64,000 nucleotides of DNA, from NCBI RefSeq assembly GCF_025717045.1, contig NZ_JAOVZN010000006.1, positions 1,153,540-1,217,539 on the forward strand, read 5' to 3'. The position numbers were made by a program, and so were the translations under genes. The notes beneath the pieces are model-generated. The model saw only the letters and a list, made by a program, of their open reading frames with translations. It was not told where the DNA came from and made no database searches. This document shows positions 8,242 to 16,566 of this stretch, in pieces. Numbering within the stretch: the first letter of the stretch is position 1; each line of letters begins with the position of its first letter. The DNA comes from Flavobacterium sp. SH_e (GTDB lineage: Bacteria > Bacteroidota > Bacteroidia > Flavobacteriales > Flavobacteriaceae).

Positions 8242-8948
8242 ATCGGAAGATTGTTTAGCAGAATCTGATATTTCCTTCCCACAGGAATCATTTCACCATT
8301 GCACATCGTTAAGGTTTTGGAAGTAACAGCAGTAATTTTTTCTGCATTTACAATGTACGAACGATGTACTTGTAGAAATTTAGTATTGTCAATTTCTGAG
8401 GCAATGCTCGAAAGCGAACCGTAAATAATATGTGGCAAATGGAGTTTAGTACTGTACAATTTCATGTAATTGCCTAGACTTTCAATATAGAGAATATCAC
8501 AAAGAGGCATATCTATATTTTGTCCGTTTAAGCGGTACGAAAGCACTTTTGCGTTGGTTTGGGTTTCTTTTTTAAGACTATTTCCAGAAAAATACGTTTT
8601 GGCTTTTTCTATGGCTTTGGCAAATTTATCGGGCGAAATGGGTTTTAAGAGATAATCAATTGCATCATTTTGGTATGCCGAAAGCGCAAAATCAGAATAA
8701 GCGGTTGTTACAATCGTAAGCGGACGATTGGGCTGGAGTTCCATTAATTCGACGCCTGAAATTACAGGCATATTAATGTCGAGAAAAATAATATCGTATT
8801 GGTTTTCGTTGAGCAGTTTTATAGCTTCCATACCATTAAAAGCGCTGCCAGAATGTTCCAGTTCGTCAAATTTGGAGATGTGCGAAATCAAGGCTTTGTG
8901 CGCCGGCGATTCGTCATCGATTATTAGACAGCGGTAGGTAAGTGCCAT
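8235..8948 (-). CDS. LytTR-family response regulator
   Basis: A 237-residue protein. Residues 5-120 are a receiver domain (acidic pair Asp11-Asp12, phospho-acceptor Asp57 in FLDINMP, Lys in YLLKPIS). Residues about 140-237 are a LytTR DNA-binding domain (ILYIESLGNYMKLY, FLQVHRSYIVN). Known role: binds DNA after phosphorylation by its partner kinase. Its start overlaps the end of the histidine-kinase gene by 25 bases, so the two are translated from one mRNA. Likely regulates its own operon through the palindrome at 9972-10014 (inference). Confidence 0.93.
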   Translation of the reverse strand: MALTYRCLIIDDESPAHKALISHISKFDELEHSGSAFNGMEAIKLLNENQYDIIFLDINMPVISGVELMELQPNRPLTIVTTAYSDFALSAYQNDAIDYLLKPISPDKFAKAIEKAKTYFSGNSLKKETQTNAKVLSYRLNGQNIDMPLCDILYIESLGNYMKLYSTKLHLPHIIYGSLSSIASEIDNTKFLQVHRSYIVNAEKITAVTSKTLTMCNGEMIPVGRKYQILLNNLPIR

Positions 8949-9919
8949 ATAGTCAATTTTACAGTAAACATATTTTTCTCTTTTTTACAGCTCAAAGTGT
9001 GTTTTAAGCCGTAAACTTCCAAACGTCTTTTTAGGTTTTCAATCCCAATTCCTGTGCTCGAAAGTCGCGATCCCGAATCGAGATAATTGTTTTTCAACGT
9101 AAAAATAACACCTTGGCATCTTACTTTCAAATCCAAATTGATAAAAGGTTCTGGAGTTTCAGCAGAAAACTTTACAGCATTTTCAACCAAAGGAAGAAAG
9201 AATAAAGGCGGAATTTCAATTTGATCGTGTAAGCCTTCAATATTCTGGTTTACAGCCAGTCTTTCGTTTCTAAACGTGTAATATTCGATATATTTTTTAA
9301 TAAAAGCGATTTCTTCGATCATTAAAACATAATCTTTTTTAGAAGCTTCAATCTGGTAACGCAGCATATCCGAAAGATTCAAGATTCGGTCGGGGACTTT
9401 ATCGGGTTCAGCTAAGGCTTCTCCGTAAAGATTATTCATTGCATTCAATAAAAAATGCGGATTCAATTGCTGTTTTAAAAACGAAAGCTCCGACTTGAAA
9501 TTCATAATATCTTTATCGGCCTGACTCATTTTTTTGGTAATAACGATGTGCAGAAAATAAAAGAAACAGCCATTAATAATGAGGGATACAATTTGAAGGG
9601 TTTTTAAATTTCCTAACTCTACAAGCGGTAAAAACCAATTCATGAAGAAATAGAAACCAGTCCAATAGATTGCTAGAAGTGTAAAAAAGATTTTGAATCT
9701 TTTGTGAAATAAAAAAGGCTTAATGATGCAAATATTGAAAATTGTAATCCAAACAATGCACGGAAAATATCCCATGGCAATTTTACTTAGAATATAAGAC
9801 CAGCTATGTCCGTCAAGTTTTATCTCATCATAAATACAGGCTAAGATCACTAAGTAAACAAGTGTATTTACGATTAGGTTTCGTAGAAAAAAGTTCTGGT
9901 AGATTTTTGCAATTGTCAT
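8924..9919 (-). CDS. LytS/YehU-type sensor histidine kinase
   Basis: About 331 residues from the ATG at 9919. Four hydrophobic segments cover the first 130 residues (around LVYLVILACIY, VWITIFNICII, FFTLLAIYWTGFYFFMNW and LQIVSLIINGCFFYF). A His_kinase block follows with SFLKQQLNPHFLLNAMNNLY, whose His is the phosphorylation site, then an HATPase segment (FFLPLVENAVKFS, GIGIENLKRRL). The frame extends to a TTG at 9964, but that TTG is the end of a TATCTTTG -7 box, so initiation at 9919 is far more likely. Sensor of unknown signal, partner of the overlapping LytTR regulator. Confidence 0.9.
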   Translation of the reverse strand: MTIAKIYQNFFLRNLIVNTLVYLVILACIYDEIKLDGHSWSYILSKIAMGYFPCIVWITIFNICIIKPFLFHKRFKIFFTLLAIYWTGFYFFMNWFLPLVELGNLKTLQIVSLIINGCFFYFLHIVITKKMSQADKDIMNFKSELSFLKQQLNPHFLLNAMNNLYGEALAEPDKVPDRILNLSDMLRYQIEASKKDYVLMIEEIAFIKKYIEYYTFRNERLAVNQNIEGLHDQIEIPPLFFLPLVENAVKFSAETPEPFINLDLKVRCQGVIFTLKNNYLDSGSRLSSTGIGIENLKRRLEVYGLKHTLSCKKEKNMFTVKLTIWHLPTAV

Positions 9920-9961
9920 AGCGGCAAAAATAATATAATCGTATAGTTTGTAAGCATTTAT

Positions 9962-9969
9962 CAAAGATA
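9962..9969 (-). promoter_or_regulatory. -7 box of the lytS-lytT operon
   Basis: Minus-strand TATCTTTG, 43 bases before the ATG at 9919. The -33 region would fall inside the palindrome at 9972-10014. Confidence 0.65.
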
Positions 9970-9971
9970 AT

Positions 9972-10014
9972 TTATACCAACGCCATTCGTATAAATCATA
10001 CGCCGTTGGTATAA
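9972..10014. promoter_or_regulatory. Nested palindrome over the lytS-lytT promoter (operator candidate)
   Basis: Perfect outer arms TTATACCAACG (9972-9982) and CGTTGGTATAA (10004-10014) enclose inner arms CGTAT and ATACG. It sits 2 bases upstream of the -7 box, where the -33 element should be. No T-run follows, so it is not a terminator. Likely protein-binding site or hairpin; the binder is unknown. Confidence 0.6.
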
Positions 10015-10259
10015 AAGTCCTGTGCTAATAGCGGTTTGTATTTTATTTTTGAATTGGATTTCGATCATAAATTAAAAAGTAAGTTTAGCTTTTAATGTTA
10101 TAAAAAAAAGAAGAATTTACTTAATTTTATAATTTGATATTGAAAGTTTTTACTTAATTTTAGATTCCTCAAATCAAATCCAAAATTTATGATCTAAAAA
10201 GAAATCCTTAAGATGTTTTACACTGGAAATATCGTATAATCTTTTTAATCGAAAGTAAT

Positions 10260-10505
10260 ATGTACAAGTTAGAAGAATTAAAAGAAGCAGAGATGGTTGT
10301 GGAAGTTTTTAAAACAAATGTTCAGAAAGAGTCTGATAAAGATTATGTTATTGCCGTTATACAAAATCAGTTTCCAGATTATAAAATTAATTTTGATTTG
10401 GAAGATTGCGACAAGATTTTAAGAGTAGAAGGATTTGATCTTGAATGTGATAATATTATGGAATATGTTCGCTGTCTTGGATATACTTGTGTGAGATTAG
10501 AATAA
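10260..10505 (+). CDS. Small conserved hypothetical protein, 81 aa
   Basis: An acidic soluble protein of 81 residues. The order helix, strand (EVFKTNV), helix (KDYVIAVIQNQFP), strand (KINFDLEDCDKILRVEG), helix (NIMEYVRCLG), strand suggests a ferredoxin-like alpha-beta fold, similar in outline to small heavy-metal-associated domains, but no CxxC motif is present. It has no neighbours on its strand within 200 bases. Function unknown. Confidence 0.7.
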   Translation: MYKLEELKEAEMVVEVFKTNVQKESDKDYVIAVIQNQFPDYKINFDLEDCDKILRVEGFDLECDNIMEYVRCLGYTCVRLE

Positions 10506-10527
10506 TTAACATTTTAGTGTTTAAAAT

Positions 10528-10541
10528 CAGGTAAAAATACG
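10528..10541 (+). promoter_or_regulatory. CAGGTAAAAATACG motif
   Basis: One of three copies of a CAGGTAtAAATACG-type motif in the window (others at 4878-4891 minus and 55171-55184 plus). It lies between the 81-residue gene and the SulP gene. Role unknown. Confidence 0.4.
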
Positions 10542-10739
10542 TAGCCGTATTTGGTTTATTTGTAAGTATTTTGCGTGATGTTTTAATTAAATTAAAAACC
10601 AAAATGATAGCTTTTATTCTTTCCATTTTTCTATTTCTTTTAGAACAGTTAGCATAGTTCGAACTGTTTAATTTCTAATATTGCTATTGCTGCTTTTTCA
10701 TAACGAAAAGGTTTATCCTTTTTTTGCATATTATTTTTC

Positions 10740-10747
10740 TAATTTTG
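10740..10747 (+). promoter_or_regulatory. -7 box of the SulP transporter gene
   Basis: TAATTTTG matches TAnnTTTG and ends 6 bases before the ATG at 10754. This supports 10754 as start over the upstream in-frame ATG at 10724, and implies a very short leader. No TTTG sits at a proper -33 distance. Confidence 0.5.
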
Positions 10748-10753
10748 TGCCCT

Positions 10754-12283
10754 ATGAAAAAAGCATTCCAACTCTTCGATTTTAGCCAGAAAGTCAATTA
10801 CAAAAATGAAATTTTAGCGGGATTAACCGTTGCAATGACGATGATTCCAGAATCTTTGTCTTTTGCAATTTTAGCAGGATTTCCACCACTAGTCGGATTA
10901 TACGCGGCGTTTATTGCAGGTTTAGTAACAGCAATTTTTGGCGGAAGACCAGGAATGATTTCAGGTGGGGCGGGAGCAACCGTGATTGTTTTAATTGCTT
11001 TGATGAAATCGCACGGAATAGAATATGTTTTTGCTGCCGTCGCTCTTGGCGGTGTTGTTCAAATTTGTATAGGACTTTTTAAACTTGGAAAATTTATTCG
11101 ATTGGTTCCACAACCCGTTATGTTTGGTTTCGTAAACGGATTAGCAGTTGTGATTTTCATGTCGCAATTGGAGCAGTTTAAAACCGTTATTAATGGTCAG
11201 GTTTCTTGGCTTCAGGGAACTCCGTTATATATTATGCTCGCTTTGGTAACTTTGACCATTGCGATTGTTTTAATTTTTCCGAAGATTACAAAAGCTGTTC
11301 CTGCATCTTTGGTTGCGATTATGGTTGTTTTTGCAATCGTAATTATTTTTAATATCGAAACGAAAACAGTAGAAGACATTGCCTCGGTTCAAGGCGGATT
11401 TCCTCCGTTTCATATTCCAAATATTCCCTTTTCTTTTGAAACTTTAAAGGTAATTTTTCCTTATTCTGTAATTGTAGCAGCTGTAGGTTTAACAGAAGGT
11501 TTGCTGACACTGAATTTAGTTGATGAAATTACCGGAACAAGAGGAAATAGTAACCGAGAATGCGTTGCACAAGGAAGTTCAAATATTCTAAACGGCTTTT
11601 TCTACGGAATGGGAGGCTGCCCAATGATTGCTCAGACTTTAGTAAATCTTGGTGCAGGATCGAGAGCTAGACTTTCTGGAATTATTGGTGCTTTGACTAT
11701 TTTAATGATAATTCTTTTTGGAGCTCCTGTAATTGGTAAATTGCCAATGGCGGCTTTAGTTGGCGTTATGATGATGGTTGCTATTACAACCTTTGAATGG
11801 GCAAGTTTCAAGATTATAAATAAAATGCCGAAACACGATATTTTTGTCGGAATTCTAGTAGCTTTAATTACAATTATACTACATAATCTGGCTTTGGCAG
11901 TTTTAATTGGTGTGATTATTTCTGCCTTGGTTTTTGCTTGGGAAAGTGCCAAAAGAATCCGCGCTAGACATTATATCGACGAAAGTGGAGTAAAACATTA
12001 TGAAATTTACGGACCGTTATTCTTTGGTTCAACCACTACTTTTCTAGAGAAATTTGATATCCAAAACGATCCAAATCATATTATAATAGATTTTAAAGAA
12101 AGTCGCGTTTCTGATATGTCGGCAATCGAAGCTTTAAATAATCTGACTAAGAAATACAATCAGTTAAATAAAACCGTAGAGTTGCAGCATTTAAGTGAAG
12201 ATTGCAGACAATTATTAAAAAATGCAGATGCGGTTATTAATGTAAATGTTATTGAAGATCCGACTTATAAAGTGGTGTCTTAA
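10754..12283 (+). CDS. SulP-family inorganic anion transporter
   Basis: About 509 residues, with 10 or more hydrophobic helices. The SulP signature is near the start (EILAGLTVAMTMIPESLSFA, then GLYAAFIAGLVTAIFGG). The transport domain runs to about residue 390, followed by a cytoplasmic STAS domain (YGPLFFGSTTTFLEKF, IIIDFKESRVSDMSAIEAL). Family members carry sulfate, bicarbonate or other anions, usually with H+ or Na+; the substrate cannot be told from sequence. The motif GNSNRECVAQGSSNI is typical of bacterial SulP proteins. The gene is alone on its strand. An upstream ATG at 10724 is rejected because the -7 box lies between the two. Confidence 0.92.
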   Translation: MKKAFQLFDFSQKVNYKNEILAGLTVAMTMIPESLSFAILAGFPPLVGLYAAFIAGLVTAIFGGRPGMISGGAGATVIVLIALMKSHGIEYVFAAVALGGVVQICIGLFKLGKFIRLVPQPVMFGFVNGLAVVIFMSQLEQFKTVINGQVSWLQGTPLYIMLALVTLTIAIVLIFPKITKAVPASLVAIMVVFAIVIIFNIETKTVEDIASVQGGFPPFHIPNIPFSFETLKVIFPYSVIVAAVGLTEGLLTLNLVDEITGTRGNSNRECVAQGSSNILNGFFYGMGGCPMIAQTLVNLGAGSRARLSGIIGALTILMIILFGAPVIGKLPMAALVGVMMMVAITTFEWASFKIINKMPKHDIFVGILVALITIILHNLALAVLIGVIISALVFAWESAKRIRARHYIDESGVKHYEIYGPLFFGSTTTFLEKFDIQNDPNHIIIDFKESRVSDMSAIEALNNLTKKYNQLNKTVELQHLSEDCRQLLKNADAVINVNVIEDPTYKVVS

Positions 12284-12334
12284 TAATGGTTAATTGTTAA
12301 TTATGAATTGTGAATTAATTCAAATTGATTTTCT

Positions 12335-12363
12335 GTAGAGACGCACTGCAGTTGTCTACGCAC
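12335..12363. repeat. GTAGAGACGCACTGCAGT palindromic element
   Basis: An imperfect inverted repeat (gtagagacgcactgcagt, then tgtctacgc) of a kind I recall as common between Bacteroidota genes. First of three different repeat elements stacked in this gap. Confidence 0.5.
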
Positions 12364-12383
12364 AATGTATATCAAAAAAACAG

Positions 12384-12416
12384 CAAACCCGACAGGTTTT
12401 AAAACTGTTGGGTTTG
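12384..12416. terminator. CAAACCCGACAG hairpin, terminator-like
   Basis: Arms CAAACCCGACAG and CTGTTGGGTTTG form a 12-bp stem (one G-U pair on the plus strand) around a 9-base AT loop. It could end the SulP transcript, although a long T-run is missing on the plus side. Confidence 0.55.
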
Positions 12417-12429
12417 TTATGTTTATAGG

Positions 12430-12501
12430 CTTGTCAGGCTGAGCGAAGTCGAAGCCCACGTGCCAATTGGATTGCCCTTCGACTTCGCTCAGGGTGACAA
12501 G
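12430..12501. repeat. GAGCGAAGTCGAAG inverted-repeat element
   Basis: CTTGTCAGGCTGAGCGAAGT (12430-12449) and the inverse arm ending GACAAG (12501), with gcgaagtcgaag / cttcgacttcgc perfectly paired. It is GC-rich for this genome and resembles widespread REP-like palindromes. Lies between two convergent genes. Confidence 0.7.
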
Positions 12502-12506
12502 TAGCC

Positions 12507-12550
12507 ATTATCAAATTTTCTAATTATCAAATTGCCACATTATCTAATTT
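12507..12550. repeat. AT-rich word repeat at the 3' end of the phosphodiesterase gene
   Basis: Words attatcaaatt, ctaattatcaaattg and attatctaatt in tandem. Same word family as 8210-8241. Confidence 0.5.
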
Positions 12551-13748
12551 AGCGTAGCGTACCCTCAACGTCACTCAATTTTCCATCAATTTTGCCTACT
12601 TGTAAACCTAGAATATGAGCAATCAAAGGATAAACCGAAACATTCTGAAACGTTTTTACTTTTTTATTGACTTTAAAGGCTGGACCTTTTGCGTAAAAAA
12701 TAGCATGCATGTCTTTTTCATTATTATCATAACCATGCGTTCCGCCATTTATATGCGTGCTTTCTTTACCAACAAGACTCCATCCTTTATCAGCTTCAAT
12801 GACAAAATCATGCACACGCGGATTCGTTCCGTAATGTAATCTTTTCGGAACTTCGGTTGATTTCCAGAATTTAATATGAGGCACTTTTTTCAAAGCAGAA
12901 GCAATAGAATCTTGATATCCCAGCTTGGCCTGTAAACTCATAATTGGGTTAACAACATCTTTATAGCCCAGCCATTCTGGTTTTAAATAATCTAAAACAG
13001 CTACTTTTTTATCATTGCTGATATTCGCCATTCCGTGGTCAGAAACAATAATTAAATTGATTTGTTTTCCAATAGGCAATTGATCTAATCTTCTAGATAT
13101 TTCCCCAATAATGGAATCCATTTTGATCACTGTTTTTTCGGTTTTTGGCGAAAGCGGACCAAAATTATGTCCTGTATGATCTGGTTCATCAAAATATAAA
13201 GTTACAAGATGAGGTCTTTGCTTTTCTGGAAGTTGCAGCCATTTCATAACCGTATCGATTCTCGCTCCATACGGAATTTTTCCATCGTAATTTTTGAAAT
13301 AACTCGGATTTCTTTTGTCAATATCAGAACCTGGCCAAAAGAAAGAAGCTGTTTTTACACCTTGTTGTTCAGCTAAATTCCAAATTGGATTTCCGCCATA
13401 GAAGCGAGAATCGTTTTTGGCATTACTTGATAATGAAAAAGACTGGTTCAAAGAAGAATCGTAGAAAACATTATTGATAATTCCGTGATGATCTGGATAA
13501 AGTCCCGTTACAATAGAATAGTGATTTGGGAAAGTTTTACTAGGATACGACGGTTTCATCGATTTTGCATGAACGCCTTCTTTTTCAATTTGCTTGAGAT
13601 TCGGAAGATTATACATTTTTCCATAATCCCAACGAAATCCATCCATAGAAATTAAAAGAACGTAATTGTCTTTGCTATTTTGGGCTTGTAAAAAAGTAGT
13701 AAGAAGTAAAAATGTAAAAGATAAAAAGTGAGTTGCGAATTTTCTCAT
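12549..13748 (-). CDS. Secreted nucleotide pyrophosphatase/phosphodiesterase (NPP, alkaline-phosphatase superfamily)
   Basis: A 399-residue protein with a signal peptide (residues 1-22, ending FLQAQ). Metal-site Asp36 is in MDGFRWDY, the nucleophile Thr72 is in SKTFPNHYSIVTGLYP, and later metal ligands are in YFDEPDHTGHNFGP and VSDHGM, with a final His in THGYDN. This is the full set for the ectonucleotide pyrophosphatase/phosphodiesterase family, and the length fits. It would hydrolyse nucleotides or phosphodiesters in the periplasm or outside, releasing phosphate. A -7 box TACCTTTG lies 23 bases upstream. Exact substrate unknown. Confidence 0.92.
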   Translation of the reverse strand: MRKFATHFLSFTFLLLTTFLQAQNSKDNYVLLISMDGFRWDYGKMYNLPNLKQIEKEGVHAKSMKPSYPSKTFPNHYSIVTGLYPDHHGIINNVFYDSSLNQSFSLSSNAKNDSRFYGGNPIWNLAEQQGVKTASFFWPGSDIDKRNPSYFKNYDGKIPYGARIDTVMKWLQLPEKQRPHLVTLYFDEPDHTGHNFGPLSPKTEKTVIKMDSIIGEISRRLDQLPIGKQINLIIVSDHGMANISNDKKVAVLDYLKPEWLGYKDVVNPIMSLQAKLGYQDSIASALKKVPHIKFWKSTEVPKRLHYGTNPRVHDFVIEADKGWSLVGKESTHINGGTHGYDNNEKDMHAIFYAKGPAFKVNKKVKTFQNVSVYPLIAHILGLQVGKIDGKLSDVEGTLR

Positions 13749-13770
13749 TGTGCAATTTTAAATAGAACCG

Positions 13771-13778
13771 CAAAGGTA
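13771..13778 (-). promoter_or_regulatory. -7 box of the NPP gene
   Basis: Minus-strand TACCTTTG, a match to TAnnTTTG, 23 bases before the ATG at 13748. No clear -33 box. Confidence 0.5.
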
Positions 13779-13846
13779 TAGATAACAGATTTTTTAAAGA
13801 AAAAGAGAATGTTAAATAAAAGATAGCCACGAATTGACCGAGGGGA

Positions 13847-14007
13847 ATAGCCGCGAATTCACGAATTATTTTTTTATAATCTTTATCTATATTTTTATTA
13901 GCCACAGATTACACAGATTGAAAGGATTATAATCTGTGATAATCTTTTTAATCTATGGCAAAAAACACACACAGATTTGAAAATATAATTCGTGAATTCG
14001 TGGCTAT
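13847..14007. repeat. Two-shell nested inverted repeat between NPP and groEL
   Basis: Outer arms 13847-13869 (atagccgcgaattcacgaat...) and 13985-14007 pair over 23 bases with one mismatch. Inside, an imperfect pair starts gccacagatta and ends taatctatggc. Extra single copies of the word tagccacgaatt lie at 13823-13836. This makes up most of the 336-base gap, which holds no gene. Confidence 0.8.
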
Positions 14008-14030
14008 TTTTCTTAGTTGAGGTGTAGCTA

Positions 14031-14063
14031 AAAAAAAGCGCCAGAAGTAAATCTAGCGCTTTT
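14031..14063 (-). terminator. Terminator of groES-groEL
   Basis: Arms AAAAGCGC / GCGCTTTT extended by CAGA/TCT-type pairs, 22 bases past the groEL stop, with a T-run on the minus strand. Confidence 0.8.
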
Positions 14064-14084
14064 AAGTTTTAAGAAGAGAATAAA

Positions 14085-15716
14085 TTACATCATTCCTGGC
14101 ATTCCGCCTCCCATTGGCATTCCGCCTCCGGCATTTTCTTCTTTAATATCGATTAATGCACATTCTGTAGTTAAGATCATTCCAGAAACAGATGCAGCAT
14201 TTTCTAATGCAACACGAGTTACTTTTTTAGGATCGATAATTCCAGCAGTAAGCATATCTACATATTCGTCAGTTTTTGCGTTGTATCCGAAATCACCTGA
14301 ACCTTCAGAAACTTTAGCTACAACAACAGAACCCTCAAGACCAGCATTTTCAACGATAGTTCTTAACGGAGCTTCAACAGCGCGAGAAACGATTTGAATT
14401 CCAGTTGCTTCATCAGCGTTGTCAGCTTTTAAGTCAGCTAAAGCAAGTTTTGCTCTTAATAAAGCAACACCACCACCAGCAACGATTCCTTCTTCTACAG
14501 CAGCGCGAGTTGCGTGTAAAGCGTCATCAACTCTGTCTTTTTTCTCTTTCATTTCAACTTCAGAAGCAGCGCCAACGTAAAGAACAGCAACACCTCCAGC
14601 TAATTTAGCCAAACGCTCTTGAAGTTTTTCTTTATCATAATCAGATGTAGTAGTTTCCATCTGACCTTTAATTTGGTTTACTCTGTTTTTGATGATATCA
14701 GCTTCACCAGCACCGCTTACGATAGTTGTATTGTCTTTATCGATAGAAACTCTTTTTGCGTTTCCTAACATTTCGATAGTTGTGTTTTCAAGAGTATATC
14801 CTCTTTCTTCAGAGATAACAGTACCTCCAGTTAAGATTGCGATATCTTCTAACATTGCTTTTCTTCTGTCTCCAAAACCTGGAGCTTTTACAGCAGCAAT
14901 TTTAAGAGCACCTCTTAATTTGTTTACTACTAATGTAGAAAGAGCTTCTCCGTCAACATCTTCAGCAATAATCAATAATGGTTTTCCTGATTGAGCAACT
15001 GGCTCTAAAACTGGAAGTAATTCTTTTAAAGAAGAAACTTTTTTGTCGTATAATAAGATGTATGGAGAGTCTAGTTCAACTTCCATTTTCTCTGGATTTG
15101 TTACGAAGTAAGGAGAAAGGTATCCTCTGTCAAACTGCATTCCTTCAACAACGTCAACGAAAGTATCAGTTCCTTTAGCTTCTTCAACAGTGATAACACC
15201 TTCTTTTCCAACTTTAGCAAAAGCTGTAGCGATTAACTCACCAATAACTTCGTCATTGTTTGCAGAGATAGAAGCAATTTGTTTGATTTTGTCAGAATCG
15301 CTTCCAACCACTTTAGCTTGTTTTGCTAAATCAGCTACAATAGTTTCAACAGCTTTGTCGATACCACGTTTCAAATCCATCGGATTTGCACCTGCAGCAA
15401 CGTTTTTAAGACCTTCTTTTACGATAGCTTGAGCTAAAACTGTAGCAGTTGTAGTTCCGTCTCCAGCTAAATCATTGGTTTTAGAAGCAACTTCTTTCAC
15501 CATTTGCGCACCCATATTTTCTAATGCGTCTTTTAATTCGATTTCTTTTGCAACAGAAACACCATCTTTAGTAACAGTTGGTCCACCAAATGATTTTCCG
15601 ATAATTACGTTACGACCTTTTGGTCCAAGAGTTACTTTTACAGCATTTGCTAATGCATCAACACCACGTTTTAATCCGTCACGTGCTTCAATATCAAATT
15701 TTATATCTTTTGCCAT
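14085..15716 (-). CDS. groEL: Chaperonin GroEL
   Basis: A 543-residue 60-kDa chaperonin, full length. Typical markers are AKDIKFDIEARDGLKRGVDA at the start, LGPKGRNVIIGKSFGGPTVTKDGV, the ATP-site GDGTTTATVLAQ near residue 86, EGMQFDRGYLSPYFVTN, and the Gly/Met-rich tail GGGMPMGGGMPGMM. Forms the double-ring folding chamber with GroES. The gene lies 81 bases downstream of groES in the same direction; an operon is expected. Confidence 0.99.
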   Translation of the reverse strand: MAKDIKFDIEARDGLKRGVDALANAVKVTLGPKGRNVIIGKSFGGPTVTKDGVSVAKEIELKDALENMGAQMVKEVASKTNDLAGDGTTTATVLAQAIVKEGLKNVAAGANPMDLKRGIDKAVETIVADLAKQAKVVGSDSDKIKQIASISANNDEVIGELIATAFAKVGKEGVITVEEAKGTDTFVDVVEGMQFDRGYLSPYFVTNPEKMEVELDSPYILLYDKKVSSLKELLPVLEPVAQSGKPLLIIAEDVDGEALSTLVVNKLRGALKIAAVKAPGFGDRRKAMLEDIAILTGGTVISEERGYTLENTTIEMLGNAKRVSIDKDNTTIVSGAGEADIIKNRVNQIKGQMETTTSDYDKEKLQERLAKLAGGVAVLYVGAASEVEMKEKKDRVDDALHATRAAVEEGIVAGGGVALLRAKLALADLKADNADEATGIQIVSRAVEAPLRTIVENAGLEGSVVVAKVSEGSGDFGYNAKTDEYVDMLTAGIIDPKKVTRVALENAASVSGMILTTECALIDIKEENAGGGMPMGGGMPGMM

Positions 15717-15756
15717 TTTAATTTTTGTTTAAAGTTTGATTTGTTTCAAGTTATTG

Positions 15757-15795
15757 AAGTTCTTAATACTTAATACTTCATACTTAATACAATAT
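15757..15795. repeat. Word repeat TTAATACTTAATACTTCATACTTAATAC
   Basis: Copies of the word cttaatactt/cttcatactt in tandem fill the groES-groEL gap. A further case of intergenic word repeats, here inside an operon. Confidence 0.5.
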
Positions 15796-15797
15796 TT

Positions 15798-16073
15798 TTA
15801 GATAATCGCTAAGATGTCGTCTTCTCGCATGATTAGATAATCAGTGCCTTCTAATTTTAATTCAGTACCAGCATATTTACCGTAAAGAACAGTATCTCCA
15901 ACTTTTACAGTCATTGTGTGATCTTTAGTTCCGTTTCCTACTGCAACTACAGTTCCTTTTTGTGGTTTCTCTTTGGCAGTATCTGGAATAAAAATACCTG
16001 AGGCAGTTTTGGTTTCAGCTGCAACAGGCTCAATAAGTACGCGGTCTGAAAGCGGTTTAATGTTTAAAGCCAT
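15798..16073 (-). CDS. groES: Co-chaperonin GroES
   Basis: A 91-residue protein of normal size. Carries NIKPLSDRVLIEP, the mobile loop ETKTASGIFIPDTAKEKPQKG, and the C-terminal YLIMREDDILAII. Caps the GroEL ring. First gene of the groES-groEL pair; no CIRCE-like operator is seen upstream, which agrees with the lack of an obvious HrcA-type control site. Confidence 0.98.
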   Translation of the reverse strand: MALNIKPLSDRVLIEPVAAETKTASGIFIPDTAKEKPQKGTVVAVGNGTKDHTMTVKVGDTVLYGKYAGTELKLEGTDYLIMREDDILAII

Positions 16074-16159
16074 GATTTTTATATTATTATAAGTTATACG
16101 TTTTTTCTGTTCTATAAACTTTCAGAAATTGTGCCATGCTAATAAAACTGACATTATTT

Positions 16160-16195
16160 CTTAAAAAAAATGCCAGCTTTGACAGGCTGGCATTA
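16160..16195 (-). terminator. Terminator of secG
   Basis: Perfect 9-bp arms AATGCCAGC / GCTGGCATT with an A-run on the left that becomes a T-run in minus-strand RNA. It ends the lptE-to-secG block before groES. Confidence 0.85.
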
Positions 16196-16215
16196 GATTT
16201 TGTATCGAGCTACTA

Positions 16216-16563
16216 TTATTTAGCTGCAGGTGCTGGTGTAGCAGGAGCAGGAGTAGTTCCTTGTGCTGGAGCTGCAGGTGTATTTACAGGAGCTTCAGTT
16301 TTGTCAATGATTTTTGATTCAGTATCGCTTAAAGATCCAGAGAAACTTAAGCTTGAAAGTAAAATTAGCACAATTAAAACAGTAGCTAAAGTCCAAGTAC
16401 TTTTATCTAAAAAGTCAGTTGTTTTTTGTACTCCACCTAACATCTGCGTTCCGCTGATAGTAGAAGACAATCCGCCTCCTTTAGGGTTTTGTACCATGAT
16501 AACTACGATCAATAGAAAACAAACTATTGTAATTAAAACTAAAAAAATTGAAAATGTGCTCAT
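16216..16563 (-). CDS. secG: Preprotein translocase subunit SecG
   Basis: A 115-residue protein with two membrane segments (residues 4-24, FSIFLVLITIVCFLLIVVIMV, and 55-75, WTLATVLIVLILLSSLSF). Between them is QNPKGGGLSSTISGTQMLGG, the SecG loop signature. The C-terminal tail is Ala/Pro/Thr-rich (NTPAAPAQGTTPAPATPAPA), a low-complexity extension common in Bacteroidota SecG. Part of the SecYEG channel. Starts 3 bases after the stop of the TPR protein gene, so it is translated from the same mRNA. Confidence 0.95.
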   Translation of the reverse strand: MSTFSIFLVLITIVCFLLIVVIMVQNPKGGGLSSTISGTQMLGGVQKTTDFLDKSTWTLATVLIVLILLSSLSFSGSLSDTESKIIDKTEAPVNTPAAPAQGTTPAPATPAPAAK

Positions 16564-16566
16564 TAC

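Noticed and set aside
13675..13905. 76-codon minus-strand frame upstream of the NPP gene
   Set aside because: Overlaps the NPP signal-peptide region in another frame and spans a repeat.
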